Assembly: GCA_002343325.1 (NCBI GenBank) | Contig: DDSG01000021.1 | Span: 406 to 7,746 of the forward strand | DNA length: 7,341 bases | Direction of reading: 5' to 3' | Source: Phycisphaerales bacterium UBA2396 | GTDB lineage: Bacteria > Planctomycetota > Phycisphaerae > Phycisphaerales > UBA1924 | In this document: piece after piece, positions 1 through 7,341 of the stretch | Layout of the letters: every line of letters starts with the position of its first letter | Position numbering within the stretch: position 1 is the first letter of the stretch | Position numbers and translations under genes: made by a program | Notes under the pieces: generated by a model | The model's database searches: none | What the model was told of the DNA's origin: nothing | Seen by the model: the letters and a program-made list of their open reading frames with translations, nothing else

Positions 1-14
1 CGCTCTTCCGATCT
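1..14. other. Illumina adapter remnant (non-genomic)
   Basis: The first 14 bases, CGCTCTTCCGATCT, are identical to the 3' end of the Illumina TruSeq/P5 adapter. The C before GCTCTTCC fits the P5 version; the P7 version has a T there. A 14-base exact match placed exactly at the window edge is very unlikely by chance, so this is untrimmed library sequence left on the end of an assembled contig. Genomic sequence begins at about base 15. Any feature call that depends on bases 1-14 is unreliable, including the stop codon of the adjacent channel gene. Confidence 0.95.
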
Positions 15-578
15 AGAGATGGTCCAGCTCGCCCGAGACCAGGGCCGGGCCGAGCGATCGCGCGGGGTTCATCGATGCGCCGGTGATGGGCCCGGCGAAG
101 AGGGCCCCCACCGCGACCGCGCCGCCGACGGCGATGCCGGCCATGATGCCGCGTTCCTTGGGGCCGGTGGAGACCGCGAGCACGACGAGCATGAGCATGA
201 AGGTGATGACGGCTTCGAGGACGAACGCTTGATGCGAGCTGCCGGCGGGGGCCGTTCGTCCGAGCCCGGCGGTGTGGCCGAAGAGAAGTGCGATGAGCAT
301 CGAGGCGACGAGGGCGCCGGCGCACTGGGCGGCGAGGTAGATCGGAACGGCCGAGCCGGGTAATCGTCCGGAGATCGCGAAGGCGATGGTGACGGCGGGG
401 TTGAGGTGAGCGCCGGAGGTCTCGCCCAGGGCGTAGTTCATCGCCATGACCACCAGGCCGAACGTCAGCGCGACGCCGGCGTGAGAGATCTGCCCGCCGG
501 AAACGTGATCGACGACGATGGCGCCCGTGCCGGCGAAGACGAGGCAGAAGGTGCCGAGCAGCTCGGCGGCTGCCCGGT

Positions 579-582
<4 letters not shown>
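13..582 (-). CDS. MIP/aquaporin family channel of the ars operon, 3'-truncated
   Basis: Membrane channel of the major intrinsic protein family; 189 residues are visible. Both pore signatures are present: 'SGAHLNPAVT' (NPA at residues 61-63) and 'GASMNPARS' (NPA at 172-174, followed by the filter Arg175). Hydrophobic segments at about 5-25, 35-53, 79-101, 118-138 and 147-164 are consistent with TM1-TM5. Family members usually have about 230-250 residues, so the sixth helix is missing. The visible TAG stop (13-15) has two bases from the sequencing adapter, so the gene runs off the contig and does not end here. The ATG overlaps the arsM stop by four bases (ATGA), indicating translational coupling. 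In ars operons such channels, for example AqpS of Sinorhizobium, conduct arsenite. Arsenite conduction here is inferred from context; water or glycerol transport cannot be excluded. Confidence 0.9.
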
Positions 583-1896
<1,314 letters not shown>

Positions 1897-1910
<14 letters not shown>

Positions 1911-2313
1911 GGCAACCCCCTTCGTCGCACCCGGCCTCGTCCCGCCCGGGCGAGCAGCCATCCAAAGCGTCCGCGAGCCCGCGGAGCGTGGCGGCGAGTT
2001 GCGCGTAACGCACCTTGTACCGCACGACACGGCCGGCCTTCTCGACGTCGAGCACGCCCGCGCGAGCCAACGCCGCGAGATGGCGGGAGACAACTGAGAG
2101 ATCAACGGAGCAGCACTCGGCCACTTCGCCGACGGAGCAGGCCCTGCCGCACTTGGCGATGCACGCGAGGAGGGTGAGGCGGTTGCGCTCGCCCAGTGCC
2201 CGGAAGAGGGCCGGATCGAGCAGCCGATCGAGCGGCGTCGACCGGCGCACAGCCTGCCTGGGCGTCGCGGGCCGGGGTCGGGTCGTTTTCTGTCGTGTGC
2301 GTACTTGCGTCAT
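1897..2313 (-). CDS. arsR: ArsR-family arsenic-responsive transcriptional repressor
   Basis: Winged-helix ArsR/SmtB repressor, 138 residues. It is expected to bind the operator at its own promoter as a dimer and to release it on binding As(III). The core starts at about residue 31 ('LLDPALFRALGERNRLTLL'). The helix-turn-helix is about 60-87 ('SVGEVAECCSVDLSVVSRHL') and the wing about 92-102. Ten cysteines are present: 51, 55, 59, 67, 68, 120, 129, 134, 137 and 138. The Cys67-Cys68 pair at the recognition helix and the Cys-rich tail are candidate metalloid ligands; which ones act is not clear. The first 25 residues are basic and probably disordered. The ATG lacks a Shine-Dalgarno but sits six bases after a good -10 box, so a leaderless start is likely. 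A GTG at 2250 is a weaker alternative. It is the first gene of the ars operon, and its last codons overlap the ArsC start. Confidence 0.92.
1916..1922 (-). promoter_or_regulatory. Ribosome binding site deciding the arsC GTG start
   Basis: The minus strand reads AAGGGGG, then 5 nt, then GTG (1908-1910). It lies within the last codons of arsR. It supports the GTG as the start of the ArsC-ArsM fusion and implies that ribosomes finishing arsR could reinitiate directly. Confidence 0.55.
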
Positions 2314-2323
2314 TGTGCAAGTA
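2302..2323. promoter_or_regulatory. Probable ArsR operator (inverted repeat)
   Basis: Perfect 7-bp arms TACTTGC (2302-2308) and GCAAGTA (2317-2323) flank an 8-bp spacer. The repeat covers the arsR ATG and part of the -10 box. Size and position fit the imperfect dyads bound by ArsR/SmtB dimers, so binding should block RNA polymerase. Operator function is inferred from symmetry and position. Confidence 0.75.
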
Positions 2324-2348
2324 TTGGTGCGGGGTGCGCAGAGGTCAA
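2320..2348 (-). promoter_or_regulatory. ars operon promoter (sigma70-like), leaderless arrangement
   Basis: On the minus strand, a -35 box TTGACC (2343-2348, 5/6 match to TTGACA) is followed by a 17-bp spacer and a -10 box AATACT (2320-2325, 4/6 match to TATAAT). Six bases (TGCACA) separate the -10 box from the arsR ATG, so the transcript should begin at or next to the A of the start codon. The -10 overlaps the right arm of the operator repeat. Confidence 0.7.
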
Positions 2349-2401
2349 GAGGGTCCGCGGCCGGGCCTGCACACATATGCCTCGAAGAAGGAGTTTCGGA
2401 A

Positions 2402-2475
2402 TCAGGGTGACTGGATTCGAACCAGCGACCTTGTGGACCCAAACCACACGCTCTACCAAGCTGAGCTACACCCTG
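2402..2475 (-). tRNA. tRNA-Pro(UGG): tRNA-Pro (anticodon UGG)
   Basis: A 74-nt cloverleaf folds fully. The acceptor stem is CAGGGTG/CACCCTG with discriminator A. The D-arm is GCTC/GAGC with loop AGCTTGGTA. The anticodon stem is TGTGG/CCACA with loop TTTGGGT, giving anticodon TGG at 2439-2441. The T-arm is GCTGG/CCAGT (one G-T pair) with loop TTCGAAT. The C1-G72 pair with A73 is typical of bacterial tRNA-Pro and supports the identity. The 3' CCA is not encoded (TTCC follows the discriminator) and must be added by the CCA enzyme. Only a weak -10-like TACCAT (4/6) is visible 8 bases upstream, with no good -35. The arsR promoter lies 54 bases downstream on the same strand, with no clear terminator between. 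Confidence 0.97.
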
Positions 2476-2505
2476 GACCACCGATGGTAGGAGGGTGCAC
2501 GCGGG

Positions 2506-2540
2506 AAACGAAACGCCCCCGGGCGTGATGACCGGGGGCG
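2506..2540 (-). terminator. Rho-independent terminator of the large gene
   Basis: On the minus strand a perfect 9-bp GC stem, CGCCCCCGG (2532-2540) with CCGGGGGCG (2514-2522), encloses a 9-nt loop and is followed by TTTCGTTT (2506-2513). It begins 33 bases after the TAA of the large gene and ends 30 bases before the tRNA. There is no T-run on the plus-strand side, so it should act on minus-strand transcripts only. Confidence 0.85.
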
Positions 2541-2573
2541 GAAGTGGGCATGGATCTGGCTCGCCGGCGGGGA

Positions 2574-5500
2574 TTAGAGCGGGAGCTCCTTGATCGCGAC
2601 GACGCGGGGCTCCTGGCCTCGTTCGGTCACGTTCGAGCGGTCGATGATCATGAGGAACCGCCGCTCGATCGAGGGCACCATCGGGTCGTTGGGACCAAGC
2701 TCGGACACGTCGTCGCGCGTGTACCCGCGGACGATGAACCAGCAGGCGTAGTAGTCGCTGCGCGTGCTGGCGGTGTTCATGAGGCCGGCGGCGAGGATGT
2801 GACGCTCGTCGAGCTCGTCGCTCAGATCGTCGGTGACGCCCTGACCGTTGCTGGGGTCGCGGTAGACGAGCTGGTCAAAGCCCGGCTTGCTGTTGTTCTG
2901 CGTATCGAAGCCCAACGCGTCGATGTTGGTCTTCTTCGCGCGGAGGGGGTCGTTCGCCGGACGGCCCGGAGAACGCTCGAAGGCGGCGAGAACCTCGCCC
3001 ACGCTGGCCAGCCCGCGCGACTCGCGCAGGCCGTTGATCTGGTTCTTTGCCGAGCGACCATCGAGGGTCTGGGGCAGGGAGAGATCGGCGCCCGCACTGT
3101 CCTCGAAACGGACCTCGCGCTCGCCGCCCCGGCCGTCGAGCACACCCACGGGAACCTTGTCGCGGTACGAGAGAATGCCCGCGGCGACGTCCACGTCGGT
3201 GGCCAGCGGCAGATCGGTCAGGCTGTGGGACATCGCGGTGTTCCACGACGCATCGTCGGCCGGGGCGAGCCCGGGGAGCGAGCGAAGCACGGGGAGCGTC
3301 GCGGTGTTGAGGTTGATCGTGCCCTCGACCGCGCGGCGGAAGGAGCCGTACTGGTCCGGGAGCGTGCGGAACTGGTCAAGAATCGCGAGCCCGGCGGGGA
3401 TGCCCAGGCCGAGCAACGCATCGCGGTTGCCCAGGGAGACACGGTCGCGGCGCGGGTCGTACGCGTTGTTCGCGTCGAACGTCCCGTTGCGGTTTCCGTC
3501 GCGGAAGAGCGTGAAGTCGTCCGTCGAGACGTGCCCGAAGGTGTGCACGGGGCGGTTGGCCTCGAGATCGGAGTAGAGCGAGCGGACGCCCGAGTCGCTG
3601 CCGATCGCGGGGAGCGAGTCGTAGTTCATCGAGATCGCCCAGGCCTCGGCCCGCGTGAGGTAGCGCTTGTCGGGGTCGGTCTGGGGCTGCCCGTCGCCGC
3701 GGAGGGGCGTCTCCATCGCGCCGATGAGCATCGGGCGGAGCAGATCCGTCACGCGGAGCGTGGCGTGCACGCCCGAGCGGTTGGGGAGATTCGTGCGGAA
3801 CGACCATGTGCTGCCAAAGCCCGTGTCGGTCTGGCCTGCGACGCCCAGTTCCTGGCGGATCGAATCAAAGGACTGGCCCGCCAGATTGGACCTCACCTCA
3901 ACGCCGTCGGACGACTTGTCGTCGGGCGGGGTGCTGATCGTGGTGGACTGGGGCGTGACCCGCTGGCGGGTGAACCACTCGGAGATGGTCTGCCCGCCGG
4001 GGGAGTCATTGGGCTCAAAGTCGTTCTTGGTGAGGGCGGCAAGATTGGTCAGCCCGTCGTTCTGCGCACCCAGCCAGGGTGTGCCACCGTTGGACACGGG
4101 CTCGACGCAATAAGCGGGAATCGAGCCGGGCTTGGGCTCGCCGCGTCCCGGCTCGACGGGGCGATGGAAGGTGGAGAAGAGCGTCAGTGTGAACCCGGTG
4201 TTGCTCGAGACCGGGTCGGGCGCGTCGGCGGAGGATTCCTCGCCCGCCGAGGTGTCGGCGATGGTGTTCTGCCCGGCGGGCAGGCGGCGATCGAAGGACT
4301 GCGACGACGCAAGCCGCATGCGGTCCATCATCTGATCGTTGCCGGTAAGGTTGGCGGTGAAGACGCCGTTGGTGTTCTGCGTCTCGTTGTTCCCGCCGAT
4401 GGTGGACATATCGGCGCGGGTGGAGCGGAAGAGCTGCACGACCGTGCCGGTCTCGCCGTCACCGACAAAGTCGGAAAAGTCGGTGAGGGCGTTGTTGACG
4501 TCGCTGTCGGTGCGCTGCACGTAGAAGACGCGCCCGCTGGCGACCGGCGAGTTGGAGAACTGCCCGCGGGCCCACGCCTGCAGGTTGGCCAGCGCGATCT
4601 CCGGAGTCCATGACGGCTTGAGGACGGCCAGCCTCGCCGCGACCTGCTCGATGGGTCGGCTGAAGGTGTAGACGATCACCGTTTCACCGGCGGGGATGGT
4701 GATCGGGGACTGAGTCTTGTTGCCGCTGTTGTCAAAGGTGATCGAAGCGAGCTTGATGGTCGCCCGCACGGTCCGCTGCGTTGAGTCGGTGATGCGGAGG
4801 TACTGGAACAGCCCGTCGGTGTTCAGGGCCGCGCTGGGATCCGCACCGGCCTGGGGGGCGCTGAGCGTAACGGGACGATCGAACGGATTGTGGATCTGCA
4901 CCGCGAAGCAGCGGAAGAGCAGGTCGCTGTTGTCCGCCGCGGTGCCGCCGCTGATCGTGATGCAGCACTCGGCGGGTTCGCCGGGTCTCGACGGGCGGAT
5001 GTCGCGATCGCCACCGGCCGAGCGGGGTGCGTCGGTGTAGACGGTGAACAGGCCGGCCTCAGTGATGAAACCCTGCGGCTCAACGCCGAAGACCGTCGCG
5101 CCGGCCGCCTGAAGCCCGCCGCCCGAAGACGCGAGCACCTGATCGTCGTTGAACCACGCCGCGTCGAGCAGCGGGATCGCCCCGCCCACGACCGCGGAAA
5201 ACGCGGGAAGACCTTCGGCGTTGTTCGGCTGGGGCTGGCTTTCCTGCAGGCGCCGGCCCAGATCGTCGGTGAACGGCACGACGCCCGACACGGGCGCACC
5301 GTTCACGGAGAGCATCGACGCCATATTGACGGTCATGTGGGCCGCGGAAAGCAGGGCGAACTCGGGCCCGCGATGCCCATAGAAGAGCGTCTGCGTCTCG
5401 GTCCTCGCACCGCCGGCATTGGTCGGCCAGACGTTCTCAAGCCAGATCGCCGGCGCCATCGCGCCCACGTACCCCTGCCACAAGCGACTCACGGAGGGGG

Positions 5501-7328
5501 CGAGCTCGGTGCTCGCCGAATCGATGGGCAGCAGCGGCAGCAGCTTCTCGTCGCTCGCCGTGATGTTCGAGGTGGGCACGGTCGGCCCGGTCCGCGAGCG
5601 GATCGGGCGGGCGCCGCTGATGGTCGTCACGCGGTGGCGAACGTCGCTGGCGAGCCAGGCCATCGACTCGGGCGTGCCGGCGTTGGAGCCCGGCGGCGGG
5701 TTCTGCGCGTTGGTCGTCGTGCGGTCGAGCTCGACGTTGGGCCCGCGGTTGCTGCGCATCGGGCCGAACCGCCGCTGCGTCGCGAAGCGCCCATCGAGCG
5801 TCTGCTCAAGGCGGCTGGTGATCTGCGGGTCGTTCACGCCGAACCGCGTGAGCAGCTCGACCGTGTCCTCCACGCCGAATCGGCCGCTGGCGACAAACTC
5901 GTTGCGACCGGCGTCGTAGACGGGAGCCGCGCCGCTCGCGGCCCACTGCTCCCAGAAGAGTCGGCGGGCGACGCCCCGCTCGGCCTGCGCCACGCCGAGC
6001 GCCTGCTCGGGGTTCGCGGGGTTGTACTGCCACTGCCACTCGCCCGTGGGCACTTCCGTCGCGCCCGGGACGCGCAGGATCTCGAACGCACGCCGGAGCG
6101 AGGCGTACCCGTCGCGGGCGACGTTCCACGAGGCCTGGCGGTCGTACCGCAGGTAGACGTCGGGGCGGCGATCGCCCGCGTTGGTGGTCGTGTTGAGCAG
6201 CAGGTTGTACCCGCCGCCGTTGGCGTCCCACGAGTCCTGGAGCGACAGCAGCCGCTGAAGATCGATGTCGGCGGGCGTGATGCCCAGGGGGAGCCCCTGG
6301 CGGGCGGCGTCGAGCGAATCGCTCGCCGTGTTCACGTTGACCGCGCCCGAGAGGTCGATGATCCTCGCCGCGAAGACCCAGCGCATGCGGTTGTCGACCT
6401 TCATCAGGTCCTTCACCGCGTTCTGGTCGCGGGCGTCGATCATCTCGAACCAGCGGCTGTCGAGGAACCCGTCGCCGTCCGCGTCCGCCCACTGGTTCAG
6501 CGGGTAGCGAGGGTTGCTGGGGACCCACAAAGGGTTGATCGCGTCAAAGTCGGCCCTGGCGGGCATGAAGGCGCCACGCTGACGCTCGGTGTAGAGCGCG
6601 GGCCTCGGATCGTTCGCCCGCAGAAGCCCGCCCCAGTCCGTCCGACGGACCGAGCCCGTCGCCTGCCCCGTGTTGTTCCCGTTGTCCGCGACGTCGTAGA
6701 GCCACAGGTTGTCGCTCATCCGCGGGCGGCCGCCAAAGGCGCCGAAGCCCGGCTCGGCGGCGAAGTTGTTCCGCAGGTTCGCGAGGTTGATGAACCGCCC
6801 GTCGGGCGCGATGTTCGTGATATGCGCCCAGTCGCGGTTGCGAAGGTAATCCTGGTTGGGCTGCTGCGCGAGCGCCGGCCCGTTCCGCCGCAGCGACGTG
6901 GGCTCCGTCGAGGCGAGCCACGGATCGCTCATGATCCCGCTGTTCGTCCAGTAGCGCGGGTTGGGGGTCGTGCCGATGGTGGCCTGGGTGTCGGTGCTCT
7001 CGACATGCCAGGGGGTCGAGGGGTTGTCGAAGGCCTCGCGCGTGTAGAGCGTGCGTGTCGGGGCCGCGCCGAACGACGCGGGCTCCTGGATTCGGTCGAA
7101 GATGTCCTCGCCGATGATCGACGTCACGTGCTTGGAGATGCGGCGGGGCACTTCCTCCAGCCGATCACCGCGGACGACCGAGGCGCCCGAGCGGCGATCC
7201 GCACGCCCGATGGCGAAGTAGACCAGCGAGATGACCGCCAGCAGGGCGAGCGTGCCGACGACGAGGATCAGGAACGTCCCTCGACGGGTGCGGGAGACTC
7301 CCGCCGGTGCGCCGCAGGCCGCCCGCAC
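2574..7328 (-). CDS. Giant membrane-anchored GspK-like (pseudopilin-like) protein, possibly 5'-incomplete
   Basis: 1584 residues from a GTG near the window edge. The frame stays open to the edge and no ribosome site is visible, so the true start may lie upstream. Basic residues ('RTRRG') precede one hydrophobic helix at about 17-40 ('TFLILVVGTLALL'), like a type IV pilin or GspK N-terminus lacking Glu5. The rest should be extracytoplasmic. A D-x-D-x-D-G loop at 282-290 is followed by 'LSGAVNVNTASD' (327-337). A beta-rich stretch with 'QIHNPFDRPVTL' lies around 811-822. A second Ca-type loop is at 1277-1285 (D-x-N-x-N-G-x-x-D). 'INLNTATLPVLRSLPGL' (from 1338), followed by 'ILSYRDKV' and 'LASVGEVL', matches the helix-hairpin-helix pattern of GspK. 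The tail carries 'ERRFLMIIDRSNV'. GspK itself has about 320 residues, so this would be a much enlarged relative. Its precise function is unknown; a role in a pseudopilus or envelope complex is inferred. It has its own terminator and no visible link to ars. Confidence 0.8.
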   Translation of the reverse strand: MRAACGAPAGVSRTRRGTFLILVVGTLALLAVISLVYFAIGRADRRSGASVVRGDRLEEVPRRISKHVTSIIGEDIFDRIQEPASFGAAPTRTLYTREAFDNPSTPWHVESTDTQATIGTTPNPRYWTNSGIMSDPWLASTEPTSLRRNGPALAQQPNQDYLRNRDWAHITNIAPDGRFINLANLRNNFAAEPGFGAFGGRPRMSDNLWLYDVADNGNNTGQATGSVRRTDWGGLLRANDPRPALYTERQRGAFMPARADFDAINPLWVPSNPRYPLNQWADADGDGFLDSRWFEMIDARDQNAVKDLMKVDNRMRWVFAARIIDLSGAVNVNTASDSLDAARQGLPLGITPADIDLQRLLSLQDSWDANGGGYNLLLNTTTNAGDRRPDVYLRYDRQASWNVARDGYASLRRAFEILRVPGATEVPTGEWQWQYNPANPEQALGVAQAERGVARRLFWEQWAASGAAPVYDAGRNEFVASGRFGVEDTVELLTRFGVNDPQITSRLEQTLDGRFATQRRFGPMRSNRGPNVELDRTTTNAQNPPPGSNAGTPESMAWLASDVRHRVTTISGARPIRSRTGPTVPTSNITASDEKLLPLLPIDSASTELAPSVSRLWQGYVGAMAPAIWLENVWPTNAGGARTETQTLFYGHRGPEFALLSAAHMTVNMASMLSVNGAPVSGVVPFTDDLGRRLQESQPQPNNAEGLPAFSAVVGGAIPLLDAAWFNDDQVLASSGGGLQAAGATVFGVEPQGFITEAGLFTVYTDAPRSAGGDRDIRPSRPGEPAECCITISGGTAADNSDLLFRCFAVQIHNPFDRPVTLSAPQAGADPSAALNTDGLFQYLRITDSTQRTVRATIKLASITFDNSGNKTQSPITIPAGETVIVYTFSRPIEQVAARLAVLKPSWTPEIALANLQAWARGQFSNSPVASGRVFYVQRTDSDVNNALTDFSDFVGDGETGTVVQLFRSTRADMSTIGGNNETQNTNGVFTANLTGNDQMMDRMRLASSQSFDRRLPAGQNTIADTSAGEESSADAPDPVSSNTGFTLTLFSTFHRPVEPGRGEPKPGSIPAYCVEPVSNGGTPWLGAQNDGLTNLAALTKNDFEPNDSPGGQTISEWFTRQRVTPQSTTISTPPDDKSSDGVEVRSNLAGQSFDSIRQELGVAGQTDTGFGSTWSFRTNLPNRSGVHATLRVTDLLRPMLIGAMETPLRGDGQPQTDPDKRYLTRAEAWAISMNYDSLPAIGSDSGVRSLYSDLEANRPVHTFGHVSTDDFTLFRDGNRNGTFDANNAYDPRRDRVSLGNRDALLGLGIPAGLAILDQFRTLPDQYGSFRRAVEGTINLNTATLPVLRSLPGLAPADDASWNTAMSHSLTDLPLATDVDVAAGILSYRDKVPVGVLDGRGGEREVRFEDSAGADLSLPQTLDGRSAKNQINGLRESRGLASVGEVLAAFERSPGRPANDPLRAKKTNIDALGFDTQNNSKPGFDQLVYRDPSNGQGVTDDLSDELDERHILAAGLMNTASTRSDYYACWFIVRGYTRDDVSELGPNDPMVPSIERRFLMIIDRSNVTERGQEPRVVAIKELPL

Positions 7329-7341
7329 CGCGCGGGCCGCG

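Noticed and set aside
1911..2105. Longer start for the ArsC-ArsM frame at 2105
   Set aside because: This part is the arsR gene read in another frame. ArsC homology begins just after the GTG at 1910, which has its own ribosome site.
2324..2401. Possible terminator between tRNA-Pro and the ars promoter
   Set aside because: GC-rich complementary bits exist, but no stable stem followed by a T-run; I could not support one.
2314..2481. Longer start for ArsR at 2481
   Set aside because: The added residues come from the tRNA gene and the promoter, so they cannot be a real protein N-terminus.
2477..2488. Small hairpin (ACCA/TGGT with 4-nt loop) just upstream of the tRNA
   Set aside because: A 4-bp stem is too short to mean anything by itself; it probably lies in the 5' leader or is chance.
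2544..4613. 689-codon open frame on the plus strand opposite the large gene
   Set aside because: It is antisense to a well-supported coding frame. Its Val/Gly/Ala/Arg/Glu-rich composition is what a high-GC antisense frame gives, and no family motif is visible.

Overview
The window is a high-GC bacterial contig end, and all supported genes lie on the minus strand. Read in transcription order from the right-hand edge, it holds: a very large membrane-anchored, GspK-like (type II secretion minor pseudopilin-like) protein; its rho-independent terminator; a tRNA-Pro(UGG) gene; and a compact arsenic operon, arsR, then an in-frame arsC-arsM fusion, then a MIP/aquaporin channel gene. The channel gene is cut off by the end of the contig.

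The first 14 bases match the 3' end of the Illumina P5/TruSeq adapter, so they are not genomic. The apparent stop codon of the channel gene is formed across the adapter junction. The left edge is therefore a contig end, the channel gene is 3'-truncated, and further ars genes such as a pump could lie beyond it.

The organism is probably a planctomycete, perhaps of the Phycisphaerae type. This is an inference. It rests on the high GC, on the giant secreted-type protein with one N-terminal membrane helix, a D-x-D-x-D-G loop, NVNTA/INLNTA motifs and an 'RRFLMIIDRSNV' tail, and on recollection that proteins of this style occur in that phylum. No rRNA or other marker gene is present to confirm it.

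The ars block reads as a regulated detoxification unit. ArsR would repress at a 7-bp-arm inverted repeat that overlaps the -10 box and the arsR start codon. The promoter (TTGACC-N17-AATACT) places the transcript start at about the A of the arsR ATG, which predicts a leaderless mRNA. ArsC, a thioredoxin-coupled low-molecular-weight phosphatase type, would reduce arsenate to arsenite. ArsM would methylate the arsenite using SAM, and the MIP channel could let arsenite pass the membrane. The genes are tightly coupled, with overlaps of 14 nt (arsR/arsC) and 4 nt (arsM/channel). ArsC and ArsM are encoded without any stop between them, although a strong internal Shine-Dalgarno remains in front of the ArsM ATG.

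There is no gap longer than about 100 bases between features, and I saw no mobile element, CRISPR array or long repeat.
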